Shown in pieces: positions 15,909 to 21,497 of a DNA stretch of 31,226 bases. Both the position numbers and the translations under genes were made by a program. This stretch comes from a virus: the IMG/VR virus record IMGVR_UViG_3300030117_001964, positions 1,393-32,618 of that record. The stretch is one strand, 5' to 3'. How positions within the stretch are numbered: position 1 is the stretch's first letter; each line of letters begins with the position of its first letter. A model generated the notes under the pieces. It was given only the letters and a program-made list of their open reading frames with translations. It made no database searches and was not told the DNA's origin.

Positions 15909-16199
15909 TTACCTCTGTTTGTTTATGTATTTTAAATGTTTCTTTAATTGCTTGTACTCTAGCTTCACATCTTCATATTCTTTCTTGCAACTATCTAATG
16001 TACTTTGCTTAACATTGGATTTCTTTACAAGTTCGTAGCTGTATTTAGCCTCCTCTACCATTCTCTCCTCTTTGAACCAGTATAACTGATATTCTAAGTC
16101 TTCTATGTAATTGTTCAAAGAGTCGTATCTAAGATGATATGAACCGCCCCAGTCTAGCGGTGGCGATTTTTCTAATACTTGTTTTAATTGTGCATCCAT
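15909..16199 (-). CDS. 96-residue coiled-coil hypothetical protein
   Basis: ATG at 16199 (MDAQLKQVLEKSPPLDWGGS) with AAGGA seven bases upstream and a promoter copy at 16230-16260. An upstream in-frame TTG/ATG extension would run across that promoter, so I reject it. From residue 25 on it is a Lys/Glu/Tyr-rich helical region (LEYQLYWFKEERMVEEAKYS; CKKEYEDVKLEYKQLKKHLK) likely to form an antiparallel coiled coil. First gene of its transcript. Function unknown. Confidence 0.6.
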   Translation of the reverse strand: MDAQLKQVLEKSPPLDWGGSYHLRYDSLNNYIEDLEYQLYWFKEERMVEEAKYSYELVKKSNVKQSTLDSCKKEYEDVKLEYKQLKKHLKYINKQR

Positions 16200-16229
16200 T
16201 TGTTTTCCTTTTTTTGTGTGCCGTTTACT

Positions 16230-16260
16230 CTTATACGCTCTAAGTTTCAAAAAGTTCCAA
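16230..16260 (-). promoter_or_regulatory. Early promoter copy: TTGGAAC-18-TATAAG
   Basis: TTGGAAC at 16260-16254 and TATAAG at 16235-16230, separated by 18 bases that end GAGCG. It lies 31 bases before the ATG at 16199. It is one of six minus-strand copies with the same -35, spacing and frequent GAGCG before the -10. Confidence 0.6.
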
Positions 16261-16261
16261 A

Positions 16262-16546
16262 TTAATTTCCAAGAGGGGAAACAATATATCGGTAACATCG
16301 CCTATCTAATCGGTTACGATATGAAAATTCAGCGAATCGTATAACTCGATTATGTTCTGCAACAAAAACCATTTTCACATAATCCCTAATATGTTTAGGT
16401 ATCCTCTTTCCTTTTCTCCATCGCAATGTTCTATTGTCTCCCCAATTATGGTAACTGAACTCGCTAGGCATTGCACCACACATGCCTAGCAATAGCATTA
16501 TTTTAGCTTCTATGGCCGTTTTATGGTTGTAGCTATACTTTACCAT
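16262..16546 (-). CDS. 94-residue basic hypothetical protein
   Basis: Starts two bases after the stop of the preceding gene, so it is probably coupled to it; there is only a weak AGG before the ATG. Strongly basic in its second half (RWRKGKRIPKHIRDYVKMVF; FSYRNRLDRRCYRYIVSPLG). The RKGKRIPKHIRDYV segment might be a DNA-binding helix pair, but no domain is recognised. Its stop is immediately followed by the -35 of a promoter. Confidence 0.55.
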   Translation of the reverse strand: MVKYSYNHKTAIEAKIMLLLGMCGAMPSEFSYHNWGDNRTLRWRKGKRIPKHIRDYVKMVFVAEHNRVIRFAEFSYRNRLDRRCYRYIVSPLGN

Positions 16547-16548
16547 AC

Positions 16549-16998
16549 CTATTCGTCTGGTGTCTCAAAACAATAGACTTCCACATGGGTGTGGCAATCA
16601 TAGTTGGAGCAGGAAAAGTTGGATGCGATACCTTCCCTGCTCTCATCGTACAATACCTCTTGTATGTCGTGGTCTCCACCCCATATTAGTTCGGAGTTGC
16701 AATGCCAACATCTGAACTTCTGGAAGTCGTTTGGATCACGCAATGCAAGTCGCTCTTTTAATTTTTTTATCTTGGCTTCCCTTCTTTCTACCATGCTTTC
16801 ATACTTTAGCATTTCAAGGTAGTAATGCTGTGCCTCTTCCTGAGAAATAGACAAGTCGTGCAACTTCACATCTTTTCTGTGCTTCACTTGCCTCTCCAGT
16901 CTTGAATGGTGTACATAACCATGCAAATAGCAAACAACACCATCGTTAGAGACACTAAACTCATGGACAGGACAAACAGGTTTACCACCCATTCCCAT
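16549..16998 (-). CDS. 149-residue protein with two Cys/His clusters (zinc-binding)
   Basis: N-terminal cluster: VCPVHEFSVSNDGVVCYLHG, giving C-x2-H ... C-x2-H (Cys9, His12, Cys23, His26). A charged helix follows (MVERREAKIKKLKERLALRD). C-terminal cluster: CWHCNSELIW (Cys97, Cys100), FSCSNYDCHTH (Cys130, Cys135) and Cys143, a zinc-ribbon-like arrangement. The ATG at 16998 has no ribosome binding site of its own; the only good one (AAGGAG, 17026-17021) fits the overlapping small gene at 17015. Translation of this gene may depend on re-initiation. A role in binding nucleic acid or a host regulator is inference. Confidence 0.55.
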   Translation of the reverse strand: MGMGGKPVCPVHEFSVSNDGVVCYLHGYVHHSRLERQVKHRKDVKLHDLSISQEEAQHYYLEMLKYESMVERREAKIKKLKERLALRDPNDFQKFRCWHCNSELIWGGDHDIQEVLYDESREGIASNFSCSNYDCHTHVEVYCFETPDE

Positions 16999-17015
16999 AA
17001 ATCTACCAGTATCAT
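16884..17015 (-). CDS. 43-residue membrane microprotein overlapping the zinc-binding gene in another frame
   Basis: ATG at 17015, five bases after AAGGAG, overlapping the stop of the preceding gene by four bases (ATGA). The product MILVDLWEWVVNLFVLSMSL continues hydrophobic to about residue 35 and ends TIQDWRGK. It shares nearly all its length, in a different frame, with the N-terminus of the 149-residue protein. Its start has better signals than that of the larger gene. Both could be real, or it could be a leader for re-initiation. Confidence 0.45.
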   Translation of the reverse strand: MILVDLWEWVVNLFVLSMSLVSLTMVLFAICMVMYTIQDWRGK

Positions 17016-17155
17016 TTTTTCTCCTTGAGTTTCTGAATTTGTGTTTTGATATACCACCTCATTAGGTAGTGGTATACAAGGTGCAATACTGCAAGGTACA
17101 CCACGATAAACACATCAAAACCATTCTCTGATAAAGACTGTAACCAATGTATCAT
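17012..17155 (-). CDS. 47-residue single-TM microprotein
   Basis: ATG at 17155 overlaps the preceding stop (TAATG); AAGGA is seven bases upstream. N-terminal MIHWLQSLSENGFD, then a hydrophobic helix (VFIVVYLAVLHLVYHYLM, about 15-32) and a basic tail (RWYIKTQIQKLKEKK). The codons for the tail supply the AAGGAG of the next microgene. Single helix with basic tail suggests an N-out membrane protein. Function unknown; superinfection exclusion or membrane perturbation are possibilities. Confidence 0.6.
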   Translation of the reverse strand: MIHWLQSLSENGFDVFIVVYLAVLHLVYHYLMRWYIKTQIQKLKEKK

Positions 17156-17328
17156 TATTTATCCTTTGCATTTGCGATGTGCCAAGCATCTATTATCTTT
17201 GCCATCATGTCCACATTTATTTTATACTGCTCCATCAAATGGCCACACAACTCGTTTAACTCATCATCTAGGTCGCTAAACAAATCCTCTGCTAATTCAT
17301 CAATGGCTATATCAGTTTCGTTTGTCAT
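17155..17328 (-). CDS. 57-residue acidic protein
   Basis: ATG at 17328 overlaps the preceding stop by four bases (ATGA) and has AAGGAG ten bases upstream. Acidic N-terminal half (MTNETDIAIDELAEDLFSDL, then DDELNEL) and a helical C-terminus (NVDMMAKIIDAWHIANAKDK). It ends in a TAATG overlap with the membrane microgene. No family recognised; its strong acidity beside a very basic neighbour (37 aa) raises the possibility that the two bind each other. Confidence 0.6.
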   Translation of the reverse strand: MTNETDIAIDELAEDLFSDLDDELNELCGHLMEQYKINVDMMAKIIDAWHIANAKDK

Positions 17329-17438
17329 TTCTTTGCTCTCCTTTTGTATTTTCTTTTCTTTCTGGGTTTTACAGAAGTTGGTTTATCTCCAAGAATTATC
17401 CTTGTTACCAACTCCATCGTCTTTACAAAACTATTCAC
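17325..17438 (-). CDS. 37-residue very basic microprotein (GTG start)
   Basis: GTG at 17438, five bases after GGAGG, inside the end of the preceding gene (8-base overlap); its stop overlaps the next start as ATGA. The product MNSFVKTMELVTRIILGDKP is followed by TSVKPRKKRKYKRRAKK, a tail with 11 Lys/Arg in 17 residues. This looks like an RNA- or DNA-binding tail. The chain of overlaps and the SD make it likely to be translated despite its size. Confidence 0.5.
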   Translation of the reverse strand: MNSFVKTMELVTRIILGDKPTSVKPRKKRKYKRRAKK

Positions 17439-17763
17439 TATCCCCTCCTTGTTTCTTGTATGTTCTTATCATAGCTACCAATAGCAACAGATAGTTAATG
17501 ATGTCCATTATCCTACCTTCTATCCCTTCGGAATATTCTTTGCCATCCTTAAAGTAATTAAATACACTACTCGTATGCTTGAGTAAATATACAGATAGCA
17601 CTTGCATAGGTGATAGTCCTAAAGTTTTTGCAATGTTCTCGAAGTTCCATAAAACATTTTCATGGTGATTGCCTTCTGTGTATTCAATCCTCTTACGATC
17701 TGAAAGTTCCAACGTTTCTGTAAGAAACTTTCCTCTCATAACTTGGTAATCTTTAGCGTTCAT
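17431..17763 (-). CDS. 110-residue protein, Nmad1/DUF1599-like helical fold (tentative)
   Basis: I start at the ATG at 17763 (MNAKDYQVMRGKFLTETLEL) with GAGG six bases upstream; a longer form to 17850 would overlap the 41-residue gene completely. Motifs: HHENVLWNFENIAKTLGLSP, then LLKHTSSVFNYF and GIEGRIMDIINYLLLLVAMI. The order 'NF-x-x-I-A-x-x-LGL-x-P ... K-x-x-R/S ... D-I-x-N-Y-L-L-L' is how I know DUF1599/Nmad1 and related all-alpha MazG-like phage proteins. These are linked to nucleotide or DNA-base modification pathways in other phages; here no modification enzyme is seen beside it, so the role is open. Confidence 0.5.
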   Translation of the reverse strand: MNAKDYQVMRGKFLTETLELSDRKRIEYTEGNHHENVLWNFENIAKTLGLSPMQVLSVYLLKHTSSVFNYFKDGKEYSEGIEGRIMDIINYLLLLVAMIRTYKKQGGDSE

Positions 17764-17878
17764 TCTTGCCTCGTTTCTTTTTTGATTTGCGACTTTCTTC
17801 TTTCCACTCCTCAATAGACTTACGCTCTTGCTCTTCTGCAAGTTTCTCAAAGTAATCTGTTTCTGTAATGTTACCCAT
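17753..17878 (-). CDS. 41-residue charged microprotein
   Basis: ATG at 17878 with AAGGAG six bases upstream, the best type of site in the region. The product starts MGNITETDYFEKLAEEQERK and continues SIEEWKEESRKSKKKRGKNER: acidic helix followed by basic tail. It overlaps the next gene by 11 bases. No family recognised. Confidence 0.6.
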   Translation of the reverse strand: MGNITETDYFEKLAEEQERKSIEEWKEESRKSKKKRGKNER

Positions 17879-17890
17879 TTATTTCTCCTT

Positions 17891-18049
17891 TTAATCTTCT
17901 GTTTCTAGTGTTATTTCTCCTGCAGGATTTACATCTACATCTACAACCCGTTTAACTCCTGAAACTCCACCTGAGTAAACAATAACTGGAAATCCTTTAT
18001 ATTCGTCTGCAACATCTTTTAAAGCCTTAATTAGTTCTTTTACATTCAT
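17891..18049 (-). CDS. 52-residue small protein, paralogue of the one at 19164
   Basis: ATG at 18049 with AAGGAG six bases upstream and a promoter copy at 18082-18113. Starts MNVKELIKALKDVADEYKGF then PVIVYSGGVSGVKRVVDVDV and an acidic end. The 'MxVxELIxxLxxxxDxxxPVVV' form is a widespread small family in phages and bacteria without known function; the gene at 19164-19352 is a second member in this phage. Likely one helix packed on a small sheet. Confidence 0.65.
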   Translation of the reverse strand: MNVKELIKALKDVADEYKGFPVIVYSGGVSGVKRVVDVDVNPAGEITLETED

Positions 18050-18081
18050 TTGTTTCTCCTTCTTTTTCATTGGATATGGCA

Positions 18082-18113
18082 TGTATACGCTCCCTATGTT
18101 TAATTAGTTCCAA
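18082..18113 (-). promoter_or_regulatory. Early promoter copy: TTGGAAC-19-TATACA
   Basis: TTGGAAC at 18113-18107, 19 bases ending GGAGCG, TATACA at 18087-18082, 33 bases before the ATG at 18049. It lies in the 71-base gap between two genes. Confidence 0.6.
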
Positions 18114-18120
18114 TTTATTT

Positions 18121-18615
18121 TTAATAATGTACATCTGCGGGTACTACAAAAACCTTTTGATCTTGTAGGTTTTTATCATCCCATTTTTTTAGTACGTTGT
18201 TCAAATGCTCTCTATCTTTTATCCCTTCTCCATCTCCATCGTACAACCAAACATTATTTCCATAATAATCTCCCACAGATTTGTAGTGATACTGAAGCCA
18301 ATCTTTTCCGATGCCTCGTATGATTTCTGTAATCTTCTTTCCTTCTGTAATTTCTTTTATCTTTCGTAAGTGGTATCGCATATCTCGTAGTGTGGCATTC
18401 CATCCTTCTACCACCATCTTACGCCCTATCTCGCTTGTTACATCTGCTACTGCTGGATACTTGTCTCCCCAGTACGAAGTGCCACCATTGTCAAAAGTAT
18501 CGTAGTAGTCAAATGGATACTGTCCTTCGCATAAGTAGTCCATGTTATTTTTAGCTTTGCCTAGTGCTTCGCCTTTACTATTAGCGTAGACTATGTTTCT
18601 TATTATCATGTGCAT
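18121..18615 (-). CDS. 164-residue conserved mobile-element protein (ends VVPADVHY)
   Basis: ATG at 18615 (MHMIIRNIVYANSKGEALGK) follows GGGAG by nine bases; an upstream in-frame extension overlaps the preceding gene and is rejected. Motifs: YPFDYYDTFDNGG, YGNNVWLYDGDGEGIKDREH, LNNVLKKWDD and the terminal VFVVPADVHY. I recognise this combination from phage and plasmid proteins, usually near DUF7249-type genes as here, but do not know a function or a reliable family name. The Asp/Tyr-rich motifs suggest a binding rather than catalytic protein. Confidence 0.6.
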   Translation of the reverse strand: MHMIIRNIVYANSKGEALGKAKNNMDYLCEGQYPFDYYDTFDNGGTSYWGDKYPAVADVTSEIGRKMVVEGWNATLRDMRYHLRKIKEITEGKKITEIIRGIGKDWLQYHYKSVGDYYGNNVWLYDGDGEGIKDREHLNNVLKKWDDKNLQDQKVFVVPADVHY

Positions 18616-18616
18616 T

Positions 18617-18829
18617 TTATTTGCTCCCTTTTTTACATTTTTTAATAAATTCATTTTCATTGATAGTACCACAAACTAAACAAGTGTTTTCCCATATTGG
18701 ACTTGTCCATTCGCATGGCGTACAATACTTATAAGAATCATATTCCAATTCTCCTTTGTTTACAGCCTTTAAAACTGCATCTTGTCCATGTTTTTCATAT
18801 ATTTTATATGCTTTTTTATAATTGTCCAT
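18617..18829 (-). CDS. 70-residue zinc-ribbon protein
   Basis: ATG overlaps the previous stop (TAATG) with GGAGG upstream. N-terminal helix (MDNYKKAYKIYEKHGQDAVL) then a CxxC ... CxxC ribbon: Cys36, Cys39 (KYCTPCEW), Cys50, Cys53 (NTCLVCGT), and a basic tail (FIKKCKKGSK). Likely binds zinc and perhaps nucleic acid or a protein partner; no family assigned. Confidence 0.6.
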   Translation of the reverse strand: MDNYKKAYKIYEKHGQDAVLKAVNKGELEYDSYKYCTPCEWTSPIWENTCLVCGTINENEFIKKCKKGSK

Positions 18830-19146
18830 TATACCACCTCCCCGTCATGCTCTCGTACTGCCTCTTGTCGCTCTTCCCATAGATGCGTAGCAACCTCATA
18901 GAAATTAACCTCTCTTACAGAACTGTTCACCATGTCAGAAATAAAACCATGTGCATATTCGTATGAAGTCAGCACATCCTCAGCCATTTCTTCAGCCCAC
19001 TCTTCCAACTTTTTACTGAGTTCGTACTCATTCTCAGAATCAAAAGCGAGCTCCAGAGCATGACTATAATCCTCCTCTTCGTTTGTGATCCATAAGTTAA
19101 AGTTCCATGTCTCGTAATTTGTCCATCCATTGTATTTATTACTCAT
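18829..19146 (-). CDS. DUF7249-type protein (105 aa)
   Basis: Starts MSNKYNGWTNYETWNFNLWI; the WTNYETWNxxLWIxN motif (residues 8-22) marks a family common in phages and conjugative plasmids, DUF7249 as I remember it. The rest is very acidic (EDYSHALELAFDSENEYELS; LEEWAEEMAEDVL). GGGAG lies ten bases before the ATG. Charge and size resemble DNA-mimic or anti-defence proteins found in the early or leading regions of mobile elements, but the function is unknown. Confidence 0.65.
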   Translation of the reverse strand: MSNKYNGWTNYETWNFNLWITNEEEDYSHALELAFDSENEYELSKKLEEWAEEMAEDVLTSYEYAHGFISDMVNSSVREVNFYEVATHLWEERQEAVREHDGEVV

Positions 19147-19163
19147 TTGTTACTGCTCCCTTT

Positions 19164-19352
19164 TTATATGCTTGTTAATAATCTTACTTCGCCTTCTATC
19201 TCATACCCACTCGAACCCGTTTCACTCTCTTCTACATTTTGCACCCAATGGTTATAAAAATCTCCCGAACTATCTTCAATATCTGCAACTACTACAGGCA
19301 AATCTTTATCTTTGATTTGTTCTAGTTTTTCAATTAATTCTCTTACTTTCAT
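19164..19352 (-). CDS. 62-residue small protein, paralogue of the one at 17891
   Basis: MKVRELIEKLEQIKDKDLPV is followed by VVADIEDSSGDFYNHWVQNV and an acidic end. It shares with the 17891-18049 product the MxVxELIxxL helix and PVxV strand. GGAG lies six bases before the ATG, and a promoter copy is at 19381-19411. The GGAGCAGTAA before it also occurs before the next gene (19146), suggesting a local duplication. Confidence 0.65.
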   Translation of the reverse strand: MKVRELIEKLEQIKDKDLPVVVADIEDSSGDFYNHWVQNVEESETGSSGYEIEGEVRLLTSI

Positions 19353-19380
19353 TACTGCTCCTTTTATTGTTTGTTTACTT

Positions 19381-19411
19381 ATTATACTACACTATTTATT
19401 TAAAGTTCCAA
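19381..19411 (-). promoter_or_regulatory. Early promoter copy: TTGGAAC-18-TATAAT
   Basis: TTGGAAC at 19411-19405, 18 bases, then a perfect TATAAT at 19386-19381, 29 bases before the ATG at 19352. It has the best -10 of the six minus-strand copies. Confidence 0.65.
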
Positions 19412-19412
19412 A

Positions 19413-19586
19413 TTATTTTTTATTTATTGTTAATATGTTTATCATGTCTTTTATGGTGGTATCTAACTCATTTTTAAATCTTTTTAAAGATGCTTTTTTA
19501 TTTATCGTATATACTCCGTTTTCATCTTTATTTAAAATAATTTTTATTTCATGACCTATCTCATAATATATTTTATCTTTTTCCAT
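19413..19586 (-). CDS. 57-residue hypothetical protein
   Basis: ATG at 19586 (MEKDKIYYEIGHEIKIILNK) directly after AGGGGGCAAA. A longer in-frame form would read through the hairpin at 19597-19623 and is rejected. Beta N-terminus, then a Lys-rich helix (KRFKNELDTTIKDMINILTI). No family recognised. The ribosome binding site touches the hairpin, so expression may be structure-controlled. Confidence 0.55.
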   Translation of the reverse strand: MEKDKIYYEIGHEIKIILNKDENGVYTINKKASLKRFKNELDTTIKDMINILTINKK

Positions 19587-19596
19587 TTTGCCCCCT

Positions 19597-19623
19597 AAAG
19601 GGGATGCTTTACGCATCCCCTTT
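19597..19623 (-). terminator. Intercistronic hairpin, 11-12 bp stem
   Basis: AAAGGGGATGC / GCATCCCCTTT around GUAAA (minus RNA), with one more possible A-U pair. It sits between genes, directly before AGGGGGC, the ribosome binding site of the gene at 19586. No U tract follows, so it may be an attenuator, RNase barrier or translation control element as much as a terminator. Confidence 0.5.
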
Positions 19624-19639
19624 AATTTGTGTAATTTAG

Positions 19640-19873
19640 TTATAGTGTGTACTTTGTTCTTATCCAAAAACTCTTTGGTGGTTTTACTTTTTGTACTTTG
19701 TAGCCGTACTCAGAACCCACATAATTTATGTGCTTTGATGTTGTTACAGAGTACCAGTCCAAAGGGGTAATTATTTTGTTTTTGTGGTCAATCTCTGCCA
19801 CTCTTGTTCCATAACTATATACTGCATCGTCTGTTGCTCTGAGATTTAGTTTATATCTGTTAAACGTTCTCAT
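19640..19873 (-). CDS. 77-residue phage protein (DUF8033-like form)
   Basis: MRTFNRYKLNLRATDDAVYS, then YGTRVAEIDHKNKIITPLDW and YSVTTSKHINYV. This 'short strand - YGTxVAxI - strand - TSKHINYV' pattern is that of small phage proteins I associate with DUF8033; the phrase 'SKHINYV' recurs in many phage genes. AGGAG lies eight bases before the ATG. Beta-rich, probably a single small barrel. Function unknown. Confidence 0.6.
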   Translation of the reverse strand: MRTFNRYKLNLRATDDAVYSYGTRVAEIDHKNKIITPLDWYSVTTSKHINYVGSEYGYKVQKVKPPKSFWIRTKYTL

Positions 19874-19912
19874 TTTTACACTCCTTTTTTATTTTATTAC
19901 TTGTTATACTCT

Positions 19913-19939
19913 GGAAGTCGGGAAAGGTTCCCGACTTCC
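19913..19939 (-). terminator. Perfect 12-bp intercistronic hairpin
   Basis: GGAAGTCGGGAA / TTCCCGACTTCC with a three-base loop, between the genes at 19955 and 19640. On the plus strand it is followed by T8 (a classic terminator pattern for rightward transcription); on the minus strand it lacks a U tract. It could be bidirectional, or protect minus-strand RNA 3' ends. Confidence 0.55.
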
Positions 19940-19954
19940 CAAAGTTTTTTTTAT

Positions 19955-20185
19955 TTATGAAAATAATCTTTTGTCAAATGTTACAAGATAGTCAAAGCGA
20001 CCTAACATAGCACCAAAAACTAATTTATTATCTTTGTTGGCTTTGACTTCATAAATATTCCCTTTTTTAACAACATTAAATATTTTTTTACCTTCTTTAG
20101 TTTTCGCACCTCTTAAAGATTTTAAAACCTCTTGTACGTTTTGTTTACTCCATTTTCTGGTTAACATATTATTATTATTTGACAT
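19955..20185 (-). CDS. 76-residue basic hypothetical protein, first gene of the early block
   Basis: ATG at 20185 with AGGAG eight bases upstream and a promoter copy at 20216-20247. MSNNNNMLTRKWSKQNVQEV then LKSLRGAKTKEGKKIFNVVK and KANKDNKLVFGAML. Basic, helix followed by a small sheet. As the first gene after the iteron region it could be an early regulator or an origin-binding factor, but no domain is recognised. Confidence 0.55.
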   Translation of the reverse strand: MSNNNNMLTRKWSKQNVQEVLKSLRGAKTKEGKKIFNVVKKGNIYEVKANKDNKLVFGAMLGRFDYLVTFDKRLFS

Positions 20186-20215
20186 TATTAAAACTCCTAA
20201 TTAATTATTATATAT

Positions 20216-20247
20216 ACTATACGACCACCACTAAAAAAAAGTTCCAA
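20216..20247 (-). promoter_or_regulatory. Early promoter copy: TTGGAAC-19-TATAGT
   Basis: TTGGAAC at 20247-20241, 19 bases with a T8 run just after the -35, then TATAGT at 20221-20216, 31 bases before the ATG at 20185. It is the likely start of the main early transcript. Confidence 0.6.
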
Positions 20248-20371
20248 AATAATTAAAAAAAATAAAGTTTTTTTGGGGGGCTGTGTACGGGGTACGGGGT
20301 ATAATATTTTACTTATATAATATATTCTATTTCTGTAAATAGTTTACTATATATAACTAACCTATATTTAC

Positions 20372-20504
20372 CTACGTGCGTGCACAATATATAATAATAT
20401 TAAACTACTTGCGTGCATATTCTTATATAATCTACCAACGTGCACAATATTTAATAAATATCTGTAAAGTCTACTTACGTGCACAATCTACTTACGTGCA
20501 CAAA
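20372..20504. repeat. Five iteron-like 17-bp direct repeats
   Basis: Consensus CTACTTACGTGCACAAT, starting at 20372, 20405, 20432, 20471 and 20488 (spacing 33, 27, 39 and 17 bases; the last two abut). Copies 4 and 5 differ only in the last base; copies 1-3 differ at two to five positions. The GTGCAC core is palindromic, so either strand may be read. Between them is almost pure A/T. Such arrays are binding sites for an initiator or regulator. Confidence 0.7.
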
Positions 20505-20534
20505 AATATAAAAAATAAAAAAAATAAAAGAATC

Positions 20535-20552
20535 GGGCCCCTTTCGGGGCCC
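20535..20552 (-). terminator. Rho-independent terminator of the DUF932 gene
   Basis: Minus strand: GGGCCCC-GAAA-GGGGCCC, a 7-bp all-GC stem with a GNRA loop, followed by GATTCTTTTATTTTTTTT. It begins 15 bases after the DUF932 stop codon. It isolates DUF932 transcription from the early block. Confidence 0.8.
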
Positions 20553-20567
20553 TATCTCTGTTTTGTG

Positions 20568-21497
20568 TTATGATAAAGGCAACTCAGTTTGATTAGGATC
20601 AACAAACGGTTGTTCGTATGTATCTTTACCGTATTGTAAAAGCCCATCAACTACTATGGTATTATTTTCAAAGTTGGCATTTGTTAGCTTATCAGCATGC
20701 CATAGGACATTAGTCCCCGCATTCAAAAAACCCCATGCGGTAAAATCATTGTCCTTATAGTACTTATCCATAAGTTGGCCAAACTGGGTACCCGGTAATT
20801 GAGGAATATGTTTTTCCCTAATTAGCTTTATTTCTGTATTGTCTATTGGTTTCTGTAACTTACCACAGGCATCAACAAACTTACCCAGTCTATGTTCAGA
20901 TTGATTTCTAAGAAGTGAGGTAGCTTGCATGATCTGTTCTTCCCAGTTAACATTCTGAGCGGTATGAGTAAAAGTATGCCCAAAACCATAAGCTCTAGAA
21001 GTCATACCATTAAGGCAAGCCAGTCTCTGGAAGTATATCTTAATGCCGGCTCTAGAAGTACCATTATATGAATTGATAACTTCTAATACCATACCTATTA
21101 AGTCCCCAACTTCAGATACAGGTTTTTCCAAACCACTATCATTAGCATAATAGATGTCACGAAAACAACCTTTATTGCTAAAGAATCGCTTTTCATGGCT
21201 CCAGTCAATCATAGAATCTACCATTATTTGACTAGCCACATCTACCAAGTCCTTATTGCTTACTGGTAGATAGTTACTGGTAACATCTTTAAACTGGGTA
21301 CCGTCTTCACCTAAAATAGAGTATGTCATAGGATTAAGTGTTCCATCAGGAAAATAATTATTTACTTTTTCAATTTCCATAAATGGATTTTTATTACCTC
21401 CCCAGTTTTTAATAGTGGGTTCTGTAACTGTTTCAGGTTCTGTAACTGGGTTAGGTTCTAAACTCCAATTAGGTACTACTTGTAACTCGCTATTCAT
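20568..21497 (-). CDS. DUF932 family protein (phage/plasmid-like)
   Basis: 309 residues; GGAG eight bases before the ATG. The N-terminal 30 residues are a Pro/Glu/Thr/Val repeat (LEPNPVTEPETVTEPT) without structure. The core has the DUF932 pattern: NYLPVSNKDLVDVASQIMVD, FFSNKGCFRDIYYAND, VSEVGDLIGMVLEVINSYNG, FQRLACLNGMTSR, and GHTFTHTAQNVNWEEQI. DUF932 proteins are common in phages and plasmids, often among early recombination genes; biochemical function is not established. It ends QTELPLS, which loosely resembles sliding-clamp binding peptides. It is transcribed alone, with a long leader that looks structured and its own terminator, so it is regulated apart from the early block. Confidence 0.8.
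   Translation of the reverse strand: MNSELQVVPNWSLEPNPVTEPETVTEPTIKNWGGNKNPFMEIEKVNNYFPDGTLNPMTYSILGEDGTQFKDVTSNYLPVSNKDLVDVASQIMVDSMIDWSHEKRFFSNKGCFRDIYYANDSGLEKPVSEVGDLIGMVLEVINSYNGTSRAGIKIYFQRLACLNGMTSRAYGFGHTFTHTAQNVNWEEQIMQATSLLRNQSEHRLGKFVDACGKLQKPIDNTEIKLIREKHIPQLPGTQFGQLMDKYYKDNDFTAWGFLNAGTNVLWHADKLTNANFENNTIVVDGLLQYGKDTYEQPFVDPNQTELPLS

Larger units (their letters stand above)
20186..20567. other. Gene-free AT-rich region
   Basis: 382 bases without a believable gene (the 65-codon plus-strand frame at 20376 is low-complexity Tyr/Ile/Lys). It holds, from the left, a minus-strand promoter (20216-20247), a T7G6 run and a direct repeat of GTACGGG near 20285-20298, five iteron-like repeats (20372-20504), A-rich DNA and the DUF932 terminator (20535-20552). 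The layout resembles a replication origin or an early control region. Confidence 0.6.

Noticed and set aside
17639-17660. Further GGAAC box inside the 110-residue gene
   Set aside because: No TATA-like -10 at 18-19 bases, so not counted as a promoter copy.
20285-20306. Plus-strand promoter at GGGGTATAAT near 20300
   Set aside because: Good -10 but the hexamer 17 bases upstream is GGGGCT and no plus-strand gene follows for 1.8 kb.
20376-20573. 65-codon plus-strand frame over the iterons
   Set aside because: Low-complexity Tyr/Ile/Lys product created by the repeats; no ribosome binding site.
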